Assembly (NCBI RefSeq): GCF_018070565.1
Contig: NZ_JAGPXL010000012.1
Location: forward strand, 62,001 to 126,000
Length of the DNA: 64,000 bases
Origin: Streptomyces sp. B93
GTDB taxonomy: Bacteria; Actinomycetota; Actinomycetes; Streptomycetales; Streptomycetaceae
Direction of reading: 5' to 3'
Shown: positions 26,861 through 36,602 of the stretch, piece by piece
Layout: every line of letters begins with the position of its first letter
How positions within the stretch are numbered: position 1 is the stretch's first letter
The notes under the pieces: generated by a model
The model's database searches: none
Told to the model about the DNA's origin: nothing
What the model saw: only the letters and a program-made list of their open reading frames with translations
Program-made: the position numbers and the translations under genes

Positions 26861-26920
26861 AGCCTCACGTGTCTGAAGCCCCGCATGTCTCAAGCCTCAT
26901 ATGCCTGAAGCCTCACATGC
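26857..26920 (+). repeat. Four imperfect 16-bp tandem repeats
   Basis: Consensus CTGAAGCCTCACATGC. Copies start at 26857, 26873, 26889 and 26905, with a partial fifth at 26921. Copies differ at one to five positions. The first copy contains the TGA stop of the P-loop gene. The array fills the 124-bp spacer to the flavodoxin-like gene. Confidence 0.85.
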
Positions 26921-26984
26921 CTGAAGTCTTCTGAAATCGCCGCAAGTCATCCGAAACCGCCTTCCGGTCGAAGGAGAACAGCAG

Positions 26985-27596
26985 ATGGAAAAGCCACCCG
27001 TGATCGTCATCGCCTACCACTCGGGCAGGGGACACACGGAGGTGCTGGCGCAGTCCGTCCGGGCCGGAGCGCTGGCCGCGGGCGCCGAAGTGACCATGGT
27101 GACCGTCGACACCATGGACGACGCCAAGTGGGAGGCCCTCGACAACGCCGACGCGATCGTCTTCGGCGCCCCCACGTACATGGGATCGGCGTCGGGGAAG
27201 TTCCACACCTTCGCCGAGTCGACCAACAAGCGCTGGGCCCGGCAGGCATGGAAGGACAAGCTCGGGTCGGGGTTCACCATCGGCGCCTGCAAGGCGGGCG
27301 ACAAGGACTCCACCCTCGGCTACTTCGCGACCCTGGGAGCCCAGCACGGGATGATCTGGGTCAGCCTCGGCCTGCTCCCGGGCTGGCACCTCAGCCACGA
27401 GAGCGAGAACGACCTCAACCGCCTCGGCTACTTCAACGGCGCCGCCGCCACCCTCCCCGGTGACCTGCCCCCGGACGTCATGCACAAGGCGGACATCGCC
27501 ACCGCCGAACACCTCGGCGAGCGCGTCGCGCAGTTGACGGCGATCCACCTGGCGGGCCGCGCGGCCCTGGCGGCCGAGCCGTCGAGAGCGGAGTGA
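26985..27596 (+). CDS. Flavodoxin-like NAD(P)H-dependent oxidoreductase (WrbA-like)
   Basis: A 203-residue flavodoxin-fold FMN protein. The FMN phosphate loop is AYHSGRGHTEVLAQ at residues 10-23. GAPTYMGSASGKFHTF (about 61-76) is the WrbA/NQO-type flavin-binding block. The C-terminal half (GWHLSHESENDLNRLGYFNG) matches the NADPH-dependent FMN reductase subgroup. The ATG has GAAGGAG 9 bp upstream. It lies 6 bp before the NTF2-like gene. In this cluster it could reduce an enone or keto group, as in butenolide pathways, but that is inference. Confidence 0.87.
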   Translation: MEKPPVIVIAYHSGRGHTEVLAQSVRAGALAAGAEVTMVTVDTMDDAKWEALDNADAIVFGAPTYMGSASGKFHTFAESTNKRWARQAWKDKLGSGFTIGACKAGDKDSTLGYFATLGAQHGMIWVSLGLLPGWHLSHESENDLNRLGYFNGAAATLPGDLPPDVMHKADIATAEHLGERVAQLTAIHLAGRAALAAEPSRAE

Positions 27597-27602
27597 TGTG
27601 AC

Positions 27603-28049
27603 ATGACGACAGCACAGCAGCAGACCACCGCGGCGGTCGTGGACGCGTTCTTCGAGAGGTTCGGCGCCGGGGACCTGCCCGGTCTGCTCGACCTGTTCGC
27701 CGAGCGCGTCGACTTCCGGGTGTCGGGGAGCCCGCAGGTGCCCTGGACGGGTGCCCGGTCCACCAGGCAGGAGATCTCCGAGTTCTTCGGGGTCTTCCCG
27801 AAGGTGCTGACCGCACCGCAGAGCTTCACCCTCCACGCCCGCCTCGTCGACGGGCCGCACGCGGTGGTCATGGCCGAGTCCGCCTTCGGCGTGCTGGCCA
27901 CCGGCAAGACCTTCACCAACGCCTACGCACTGCACTTCTCGGTAGAGGACGGACAGATAGTCCGTTACCACATGTACGAGGACAGCTACGCCATCGCCGA
28001 AGCCTTCACCGCAGTCAGCGGCGAGCGAGCCGACCGCTCCCGCCGTTGA
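27603..28049 (+). CDS. NTF2-like/SnoaL-like protein of the AvrD cluster
   Basis: A 148-residue single-domain NTF2-like protein. The N-terminal helix block is VVDAFFERFGAGDLPGLLDLFAERVDF. C-terminal strands are TGKTFTNAYALHFSVEDGQIVRYHMYEDSYAIAEAF. Members of this superfamily in biosynthetic clusters act as cyclases, dehydratases or epimerases on small polyketide-like substrates. It follows the flavodoxin-like gene by 6 bp and precedes the AvrD-like gene by 37 bp. No catalytic residue can be assigned with certainty. Confidence 0.85.
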   Translation: MTTAQQQTTAAVVDAFFERFGAGDLPGLLDLFAERVDFRVSGSPQVPWTGARSTRQEISEFFGVFPKVLTAPQSFTLHARLVDGPHAVVMAESAFGVLATGKTFTNAYALHFSVEDGQIVRYHMYEDSYAIAEAFTAVSGERADRSRR

Positions 28050-28086
28050 ACGTGGCGGCGGTTCTTCGGCGGGAACAGGAGCACCT

Positions 28087-29091
28087 GTGCCTTCCCTGGA
28101 ACTCGCGTCCATCGACGACTTCTTAGGACCACGAGACAGCAGATTCCTCGGCGAGGGGTTCAAACGCGTCGAACACTCGCTGACCGACCTCACGGCAACC
28201 CCGGGACCCGACGATGCCGGGGCCATCGAGGCCACGGCCCATGTCGCCATTCCGGGCCTCTGGTCCCGCAAGGGCGACCAGCACCAGAAACCCCATCTCA
28301 GCTCCATCGACGTGATGCTCTTCGCCGCCCGGCTCACCGGTCTGTACGCGGCGCACGCCTACGGCCTCGCCCCGGACGCCCGGTTCGAGGTGCGGTCGAT
28401 CGACATGAAGGCCGGTTCCAGCCCGGACGAGGAGGGCCTGGCGAAGATGCCGGTGAGCGGCCGGCTCGTCGCCGCCGAGACGGCCGGTGAGGAGTGGTCG
28501 ACCACACTGGACTGCCGGGTCGGCTCGCTGTCGGCCCGGGTGCGCGCCCGGCACAGCCCCGGCCGCCGGCCGGTCGGCGGCGAAGGGACGTACTACCTGG
28601 AGGAGGAGTTGCCCGGCCCGTGGATCGACCGGCCCTACGGCGTCCCGCACGCCGCGCGCCGCCAACTGCTCACCGATGTGCGCGTCACGGGCGACGGCGA
28701 GGACGACCGTCAGGCGTCGGCCCGGGTGGCGCTGGTCCCGGACGGGGCGGGGGTCGCCCAGGACGACGCGCCGGCCACCATGATCGACACCCTGGTCGCG
28801 GTCATGCAGCTGGGGCAGGTCATGCTCTACACGCTGGACGGCGTCGACCGCGCCGACAGCAACAACCTCTGGATGCGGCGGGCGACCCTCACGCTCGACG
28901 AAGGCACCCCGCCGCCGTACGACGGCGAGGTGACGGCCCGTCTCGAGCGGGCCCGGCGGCTGCCCACCGCGGCCGGGACCTGGCGGTCGGCCGAGGTGGT
29001 CGGCGCCCTGCACGGCGTACGGACCCGGGTCGCCGTGGCGCACCTCCTCAACGAGCCCGTGCACCACGCGGGCCGGGGAGGTGAGGGATGA
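28087..29091 (+). CDS. AvrD-like protein (butenolide/syringolide-type condensation enzyme candidate)
   Basis: A 334-residue protein I assign to the AvrD family from the N-terminal block SIDDFLGPRDSRFLGEGFKRVEH and the central WSRKGDQHQKPHLSSIDVMLFAARL. In Pseudomonas syringae, AvrD directs formation of syringolides, acyl-glycosides built from a beta-ketoacyl chain and a pentulose. The neighbours here, a ketosynthase III and an ACP, could supply the beta-ketoacyl thioester. The start is GTG at 28087 with AGGAG 7 bp upstream, and the stop overlaps the ketosynthase start by 4 bp. The family assignment rests on recalled motifs and should be tested by profile search. An AfsA-like hotdog protein is the main alternative. 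Confidence 0.62.
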   Translation: MPSLELASIDDFLGPRDSRFLGEGFKRVEHSLTDLTATPGPDDAGAIEATAHVAIPGLWSRKGDQHQKPHLSSIDVMLFAARLTGLYAAHAYGLAPDARFEVRSIDMKAGSSPDEEGLAKMPVSGRLVAAETAGEEWSTTLDCRVGSLSARVRARHSPGRRPVGGEGTYYLEEELPGPWIDRPYGVPHAARRQLLTDVRVTGDGEDDRQASARVALVPDGAGVAQDDAPATMIDTLVAVMQLGQVMLYTLDGVDRADSNNLWMRRATLTLDEGTPPPYDGEVTARLERARRLPTAAGTWRSAEVVGALHGVRTRVAVAHLLNEPVHHAGRGGEG

Positions 29092-30104
29092 TGAGCGCAC
29101 CCGCCGCCGTCCTCGCCGGGCTCGGCACCCACGTTCCCCGGCGGGTCGTCACCAACGAGGAACTCACCCGGAGCCTGGACACCAGCGACGAGTGGATCGT
29201 CCAGCGGACCGGCATCCGGCAGCGCCACTGGTCCGATCCCGGCGTGGCCACCAGCGACCTCGCCGTCGAGGCCGGACACCGGGCGCTGAAGTCGGCGGCG
29301 GCCGACGCGCCCGGCGAGATCGGGCTGGTGGTCGTGGCCACCAGCACCCCCGACCGGCAGGTCCCGGCGACCGCGCCGGACGTGGCGGCCCGCCTCGGCC
29401 TCGGCACGGTCGCCGCCCTGGACCTCGGGGCGGGCTGCTCGGGCTTCGTGTACGCGCTCGCCACCGCGTCCGCCGCCCTGGTGGCCGGGCACGCCGAACG
29501 CGTGCTCGTCATCGGCGCGGAGACGTTCCGCCCGTTCCTCGACCCCACCGACCGCAGTACGGCGGTGATCTTCGGCGACGGCGCCGGAGCGGTGGTGCTG
29601 CGCCGAGGCACCGCCGACGAGGCCGGTGCGGTGCTGGGTTTCGACCTGGGCTCGGACGGCACGCTCCACGATCTGGTCGTCATCCCGGGCAACGGTTCCC
29701 GGTCGCGTTCCACCGACCGCCCGCCGGAGCCCGGGGACCAGTACGTGCGGATGAACGGCAGGGAGGTCTTCCCGCACGCCGTCCGCCGGATGGCCCAGTC
29801 GTCGTCGGCCGTGCTCGACCGGGTGGGCTGGGACCTCGACCAGGTCGACCACGTGGTGGGCCACCAGGCGAACCTGCGCATCCTGCAAGCACTGGCCCGG
29901 CAGCTGGGCGTGGACCCGGCGCGCGTCGTCACCCATCTGGAGCAGGTGGGCAACACCTCGGCCGCCTCCATCCCGCTGGCCCTGGCCGACGCCGCCGCCC
30001 AGGGCCGCTTCCAGCTCGGTGACCGGCTGCTGCTGACCTCCTTCGGCGCCGGTCTGACCTGGGGCTCCGCCGCACTGACCTGGCCGGGGACCACTCCCGC
30101 ATGA
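29088..30104 (+). CDS. 3-oxoacyl-ACP synthase III (FabH-like ketosynthase)
   Basis: A 338-residue thiolase-fold KSIII. The catalytic triad is visible: Cys near residue 117 in DLGAGCSGFVYAL, His near 259 in VVGHQANLRIL and Asn near 289 in QVGNTSAAS. TSDEWIVQRTGIRQRHW is the usual FabH N-terminal signature. It joins an acyl-CoA starter to malonyl-ACP. The ATG at 29088 overlaps the AvrD-like stop. The dedicated ACP 25 bp downstream shows it is not the housekeeping fabH, which would sit with fabD and fabF. It presumably makes the short beta-ketoacyl unit used by the AvrD-like enzyme. Confidence 0.93.
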   Translation: MMSAPAAVLAGLGTHVPRRVVTNEELTRSLDTSDEWIVQRTGIRQRHWSDPGVATSDLAVEAGHRALKSAAADAPGEIGLVVVATSTPDRQVPATAPDVAARLGLGTVAALDLGAGCSGFVYALATASAALVAGHAERVLVIGAETFRPFLDPTDRSTAVIFGDGAGAVVLRRGTADEAGAVLGFDLGSDGTLHDLVVIPGNGSRSRSTDRPPEPGDQYVRMNGREVFPHAVRRMAQSSSAVLDRVGWDLDQVDHVVGHQANLRILQALARQLGVDPARVVTHLEQVGNTSAASIPLALADAAAQGRFQLGDRLLLTSFGAGLTWGSAALTWPGTTPA

Positions 30105-30129
30105 CCACAGCTCTGCGAAAGGAAACGCC

Positions 30130-30378
30130 ATGACAGGGCGAGTCACCCTCGACCCGGAAGCCGTGCTCGACCTCCTCAAGACGCACTTCGACGTCCCCGC
30201 CGACACGGGCGTCGACACGCGGTTCGAGAGCCTCGACCTGGACTCCCTGGTCCTGATCGAGCTGAGTGTCATCCTCGCCAAGCGGTACGGGGTGGAGGTG
30301 GCCGGAGACGAACTGGCGGCCGCCGGAACCCCCGCCGGAACGGCCGAGTTGCTGTCGGAGAAGGGCGTCACCGGCTGA
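30130..30378 (+). CDS. Dedicated acyl carrier protein
   Basis: An 82-residue carrier protein. The phosphopantetheine attachment Ser is Ser39 in SLDLDSLVLIEL, which fits the DSL motif. Acidic helices surround it (FESLDLDS, VILAKRYGVEVAGDEL). The ATG has AAAGGAAACGCC upstream. It is the last gene of the cluster. A perfect hairpin terminator begins 12 bp after the stop. It probably carries malonyl and beta-ketoacyl intermediates for the adjacent KSIII. Confidence 0.93.
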   Translation: MTGRVTLDPEAVLDLLKTHFDVPADTGVDTRFESLDLDSLVLIELSVILAKRYGVEVAGDELAAAGTPAGTAELLSEKGVTG

Positions 30379-30389
30379 TCCGACCCCCA

Positions 30390-30430
30390 GGGCCCGGCGA
30401 CCGCGGCAAGCGGTCGCCGGGCCCTTTCTT
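30390..30430 (+). terminator. Rho-independent terminator of the AvrD-like cluster
   Basis: A perfect 15-bp stem (arms 30390-30404 and 30410-30424) with a 5-nt loop, followed by TTTCTT. It closes the six-gene transcript and separates it from acnA. Confidence 0.88.
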
Positions 30431-30534
30431 CGTGCGAGCCACGAGTTTTTCGTGCCGCCCACGAGTCACCGCACCGGCCGACACCGGGTACACGGGACTC
30501 CGGGCATGACCATCCAGCCCGCATGTACTAGAGT

Positions 30535-30552
30535 TATCTCGACATCGAGATA
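30535..30552. promoter_or_regulatory. Palindrome TATCTCGA-CA-TCGAGATA upstream of acnA
   Basis: Perfect 8-bp arms with a 2-bp spacer, 130 bp before the acnA start. It resembles the ATCTC...GAGAT repeat before the XRE-MurA gene, and both are preceded by GTT. It is likely a repressor or activator site. The cognate protein is unknown. Confidence 0.6.
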
Positions 30553-30594
30553 TCTGCCGAGGCGCACCGCAGCCGCCACCTCGGTAAGGGTTAC

Positions 30595-30613
30595 CTAACT
30601 TAGCCTTACCTTA
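30595..30613 (-). promoter_or_regulatory. Candidate iron box (DmdR/IdeR type)
   Basis: On the minus strand the 19-mer reads TAAGGTAAGGCTAAGTTAG. It matches the actinobacterial DmdR/IdeR consensus TTAGGTTAGGCTAACCTAA at 14 of 19 positions. It lies about 70 bp before the gene for a [4Fe-4S] aconitase, a sensible target for iron control. The function is inferred from similarity only. Confidence 0.5.
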
Positions 30614-30666
30614 GCGGATCGGCCAAGACGGCGTGGCGGCAGGATTGCGGTGGTACGCGCACATAA

Positions 30667-33399
<2,733 letters not shown>

Positions 33400-33418
33400 G
33401 CGGTACGGCACGGAAGTC

Positions 33419-33457
33419 GAGGGCCGCATCCCCGGTTCGCCCGGGGGTGCGGCCCTC
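33419..33457. terminator. Hairpin terminator after acnA
   Basis: A 17-bp stem with one wobble position (33419-33435 and 33441-33457) and loop TTCGC, 20 bp past the acnA stop. There is no long T-run, as is usual in Streptomyces. Confidence 0.85.
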
Positions 33458-33510
33458 GCCGTACGTGTTTACATCCGGCCCGCTCGGCGCTACCTTCCAC
33501 TCCACCGGGG

Positions 33511-33524
33511 TGGGAGCGCTCCCA
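33511..33524. promoter_or_regulatory. CebR-type operator without an adjacent gene start
   Basis: TGGGAGCGCTCCCA is a perfect 14-bp palindrome identical to the published operator of the Streptomyces cellobiose regulator CebR. It lies between the 3' ends of two convergent genes (acnA and the esterase), so no obvious promoter uses it. It may be a relic of a lost cellulolytic gene. Confidence 0.75.
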
Positions 33525-33580
33525 AGCGCTGTGGACCGGAACCCGCCGCGCCTCTCCGCTCCCACCCCGCCTCGGACCGC

Positions 33581-34570
33581 TCACTCGGCCAACACCCCCG
33601 CCAGCCAGTCCAGTTGCCGCCGAACGTGCACGGCGTCCCCGCCCTCGTGGCCGTTGTAGGGGTAGGCGTGGATCTCCCGGCGTGGATCGGTGCCGGTCAG
33701 TTCCGCGTACCGGTTGAAGGCGCCGTAGGCCCCGCTCGGCGGGCACACCGTGTCCCGCAGGCCCACGCCGAAGTGCGCCGGTGCCTGGGCGCGGCGGGCG
33801 AAGGAGACGCCCTCCAGATAGGCGAGGGTGCGGTGGGCGGGCCCCTCGGCGCCGCGGTGGACGGCGAGGTACGCGGCGATCTCGCCGTAGGGACCCGCGT
33901 CGGCGAGGTCCAGCGCGCGCCGGATGCCGCACAACAGCGGGGCCGTGACCAGGGCCGCCGTGAGGCCGGGCACCAGCCCCGCCACGGCGAGCGCCAGCCC
34001 GCCGCCCTGGCTGTTGCCGACCGCCACCACCCGGCCGGGGTCCACGCCGGGCAGGGCGCGCACCGCGGCGACCGCCCGGACGGCGTCCGTGACGAGGCGG
34101 CGGTAGTGGTGGTCGTGCGGCGCGAGCAGGCCCCGTACGGCCGGGCCCGGACCGCCCGGCGCGGCGGCGTGCGGGTCGGGGGTGCCGCCGCCGCTGCCGT
34201 ACTGGTCGCCCTGGCCCCGGTTGTCCATGAGCAGATGGGCGTACCCGGCGTTCACCCAGGTCAGCCGCTCGTGGGGGAGACCCCGGCCGCGGCCGTACCC
34301 GGCGTACTCGACGACGGCCGGGAGGGGTTCGCGCGCGTCGGCGGGGAGGCTGAACCAGGCGCGCACCGGGTCGCCCGCGAAGCCGCGGAAGGTCACGTCC
34401 CAGGTGCGGGTGAGCCGGAGCCCGGTAGGGACGGGGCGGGCCGAGACCACGGGTTCGGCGGCCCCCGCCTCCTTCAGGGTGTGCTGCCAGAAGGCGTCGA
34501 AGTCGGGGGGCTCGTCGACGGTCGGGCGGTAGCGCTCCAACTCCTCCAGCGGCAGGTCGAAGGCGGGCAC
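33581..34570 (-). CDS. Acetylxylan esterase / cephalosporin-C deacetylase family (CE7)
   Basis: A 329-residue alpha/beta hydrolase of family CE7 that removes acetyl groups from xylo-oligosaccharides. The nucleophile is Ser in GNSQGGGLAL, with Asp in GVGLRDTVCPPSGAYGAFN and His in YNGHEGG. The N-terminal FDLPLEELERYRP and DNRGQGDQ blocks are diagnostic. There is no signal peptide, so it acts on imported oligomers. The GTG start at 34570 has AGGAGG 5 bp upstream. It is divergent from the sugar ABC transporter and shares its operator region. Confidence 0.92.
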   Translation of the reverse strand: MPAFDLPLEELERYRPTVDEPPDFDAFWQHTLKEAGAAEPVVSARPVPTGLRLTRTWDVTFRGFAGDPVRAWFSLPADAREPLPAVVEYAGYGRGRGLPHERLTWVNAGYAHLLMDNRGQGDQYGSGGGTPDPHAAAPGGPGPAVRGLLAPHDHHYRRLVTDAVRAVAAVRALPGVDPGRVVAVGNSQGGGLALAVAGLVPGLTAALVTAPLLCGIRRALDLADAGPYGEIAAYLAVHRGAEGPAHRTLAYLEGVSFARRAQAPAHFGVGLRDTVCPPSGAYGAFNRYAELTGTDPRREIHAYPYNGHEGGDAVHVRRQLDWLAGVLAE

Positions 34571-34612
34571 GGGACCTCCTGTTCACTCGTCCGATCGTTG
34601 CGGATCTATCTC

Positions 34613-34623
34613 TGAATGTTTCG
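34613..34623. promoter_or_regulatory. Degenerate CGAAA-N-TTTCG box near the esterase
   Basis: TGAATGTTTCG matches the palindrome at 34734 at 9 of 11 positions when compared in the G-centred form. It sits 43 bp upstream of the esterase start. It may allow coordinated control of both divergent genes. Confidence 0.35.
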
Positions 34624-34702
34624 CGTTGCCGGGCTTCTGCAAGGCCATAACCCACTCCGGGTGCAGGCTGTCACACCCATTGACACCCATAAAACAGGCC
34701 CC

Positions 34703-34721
34703 TAACTTTGCCGCAAAGTTA
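34703..34721. promoter_or_regulatory. Palindrome TAACTTTG-CCG-CAAAGTTA
   Basis: Perfect 8-bp arms around a 3-bp spacer, 69 bp before the permease start. Its form is that of a LacI-family operator (CTTTGC...GCAAAG). The regulator is not encoded in the window within the hemicellulose locus. Confidence 0.6.
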
Positions 34722-34733
34722 CCGGGACACATC

Positions 34734-34744
34734 CGAAACTTTCG
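34734..34744. promoter_or_regulatory. Xylanase-regulon type box CGAAA-C-TTTCG
   Basis: A perfect palindrome with one central base. Repeats of the form CGAAA-N-TTTCG have been reported upstream of Streptomyces xylanase genes as repressor sites. It stands 46 bp before the ABC permease start at the head of the hemicellulose operon. Confidence 0.65.
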
Positions 34745-34789
34745 CCACGGCAAGCGGTTTCGGTGCCCCGCCCTCCGGGAGGCTCATGC

Positions 34790-35701
34790 ATGAGCACGCG
34801 CACCAGCTGGCGCCGGGCGCTGCGCCGGGACTGGCAGCTGTACTCGCTGGCCGTCCTGCCGCTGCTGTTCTTCCTGGTCTTCCGCTATCTGCCGATGATC
34901 GGCAACGTGATCGCCTTCCGCCGCTTCGAACCGGGCGGATCGATCTTCGGCGAGGAGTGGGTGGGGCTGCGCTATGTCGAGATGTTCCTCACCGACCCCA
35001 CGTTCTGGCAGGTCTTCCGGAACACCCTGTGGCTCGGCGGGCTCACGCTGCTGTTCTGCTTCCCGATCCCGATCGTGCTCGCCCTGCTCCTCAACGAGGT
35101 GCGCCGCCGCTCCCTGAAGCGCTTCGTGCAGTCGGTGTCGTACCTCCCGCACTTCCTGTCGATCGTGATCGTCGCGGGCATCACCATCCAGATGCTCGCC
35201 ACCGACGGCCCCGTCAACCACGTCCTCGGCTGGTTCGGCCATGACCCGGTCCGCTTCATCCAGGAACCCGAGTGGTTCCGCACCATCTACGTCGGCTCGG
35301 AGATCTGGCAGACCGCGGGCTGGGGCACCATCCTCTACCTCGCCGCGCTCACCACCATCGACGAGGACCTCTACGAGGCCGCCCGCATCGACGGCGCCAA
35401 CCGCTGGCGGCAGATCTGGCACGTCACCCTGCCCGGCATCAGGCCCACCATGATCACGCTGCTGATCCTCAACATCGGCACCTTCATGGCCGTCGGCTTC
35501 GAGAAGGTCCTGCTGCTCTACAACCCCCTCACCTACCCGACCGCCGACGTCATCTCGACGTACCTCTACCGCACCGGCCTGGAGTCCAACAGCTTCAGCT
35601 ACGCCGCCGCCATCGGCCTCTTCGAGGCGGTCATCGGCCTGGTGCTGATCACCTCCGCCAACCAGCTCTCCCGGCGCACGGTGGGGACGAGCCTGTGGTG
35701 A
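34790..35701 (+). CDS. Carbohydrate ABC transporter permease 1 (LplB type)
   Basis: A 303-residue inner-membrane permease with six transmembrane helices. The EAA loop is YEAARIDGANRWRQIWHVTLPGI near residue 200, which contacts a shared ATPase. The long-oligosaccharide LplB/YtcQ-type family is indicated by FRYLPMIGNVIAFRRFEPGGSI. The ATG at 34790 has GGGAGG upstream. The in-frame GTG at 34763 has none. The stop overlaps the next permease. No ATPase gene is present in the operon, as is normal for Streptomyces CUT1 systems using MsiK. The substrate is probably xylo-oligosaccharides, from the neighbouring GH39 and GH67 genes. Confidence 0.9.
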   Translation: MSTRTSWRRALRRDWQLYSLAVLPLLFFLVFRYLPMIGNVIAFRRFEPGGSIFGEEWVGLRYVEMFLTDPTFWQVFRNTLWLGGLTLLFCFPIPIVLALLLNEVRRRSLKRFVQSVSYLPHFLSIVIVAGITIQMLATDGPVNHVLGWFGHDPVRFIQEPEWFRTIYVGSEIWQTAGWGTILYLAALTTIDEDLYEAARIDGANRWRQIWHVTLPGIRPTMITLLILNIGTFMAVGFEKVLLLYNPLTYPTADVISTYLYRTGLESNSFSYAAAIGLFEAVIGLVLITSANQLSRRTVGTSLW

Positions 35702-36567
35702 GACCGAGCCGCTCCTACCGGGTCTTCCAGGGCGTCAACGGCGTCATCCTCAGCCTGGTCGTGCTGGTCACCCTCTACCCCTTCGTCAACATCGTCGCCC
35801 GGTCCTTCAGCGGGGAACGCCAGATCCGCTCCGGCGAGGTGACCCTGTGGCCCAAGGGGTTCAACCTCACCACGTACGAGATCGTCTTCCAGGACGCCAT
35901 GTTCTGGCGGAACTACGGCAACACCGTGCTCTACACCGTCGTGTCCACCGCCGTCGCCATGGTGCTGACGACCTGTTACGCCTACGTCCTGTCCAAGAAG
36001 CACATCAAGGGACGCGGACTGCTGGTCGGCATCGCCGTGTTCACCATGTTCTTCACCGGCGGCCTGATCCCGAACTACGTGCTGATCACCAGCCTCGGCA
36101 TGAAGAACACCATCTGGGCGCTGGCCGTCCCCAACGCCATCAGCGTCTTCAACCTCCTCGTCATGAAGGCCTTCTTCGAGAACCTGCCGACCGAGCTGGA
36201 GGAGGCCGCCCAGATCGACGGGCTGAGCACGTACGGCATCCTGCTGCGGATCGTGCTGCCGCTGTCGAAGGCGGTCGTCGCGACGATGGTGCTGTTCTAC
36301 TCGGTGTCCTTCTGGAACTCCTGGTTCGGCGCCTTCCTCTACATGGACCGCTCCGAGCTGATGCCGGTCACCGTCTACCTGCGCAACCTGATCGCGGGCG
36401 CCACCGGCGGCGGCAACGCCGGAGCCACCACGGAACAGCTCACCCAGGTCGCCGCGAACATCCAGGCGGTGACGATCGTGCTCACCGCGCTCCCGATCCT
36501 GTGCGTGTACCCGTTCATCCAGCGCTACTTCGTCTCGGGCGTGATGCTCGGCGCGGTCAAGGGCTGA
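35698..36567 (+). CDS. Carbohydrate ABC transporter permease 2 (LplC type)
   Basis: A 289-residue second membrane subunit with six helices. The EAA motif is LEEAAQIDGLSTYGILLRIVLPLSK near residue 185. Start GTG 35698 overlaps the previous stop (GTGA), so subunits are made in fixed ratio. The C-terminal FIQRYFVSGVMLGAVKG is the typical end of this family. It forms a heterodimer with the preceding permease. Confidence 0.92.
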   Translation: MRPSRSYRVFQGVNGVILSLVVLVTLYPFVNIVARSFSGERQIRSGEVTLWPKGFNLTTYEIVFQDAMFWRNYGNTVLYTVVSTAVAMVLTTCYAYVLSKKHIKGRGLLVGIAVFTMFFTGGLIPNYVLITSLGMKNTIWALAVPNAISVFNLLVMKAFFENLPTELEEAAQIDGLSTYGILLRIVLPLSKAVVATMVLFYSVSFWNSWFGAFLYMDRSELMPVTVYLRNLIAGATGGGNAGATTEQLTQVAANIQAVTIVLTALPILCVYPFIQRYFVSGVMLGAVKG

Positions 36568-36602
36568 GACGTCCCCCCACGACTCCACCTCAGGGAGCCC
36601 CG

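Noticed and set aside
26913..28337. 474-residue minus-strand frame across the flavodoxin-like and NTF2-like genes
   Set aside because: Crosses two well-supported genes and their ribosome sites, and has no recognisable domain.
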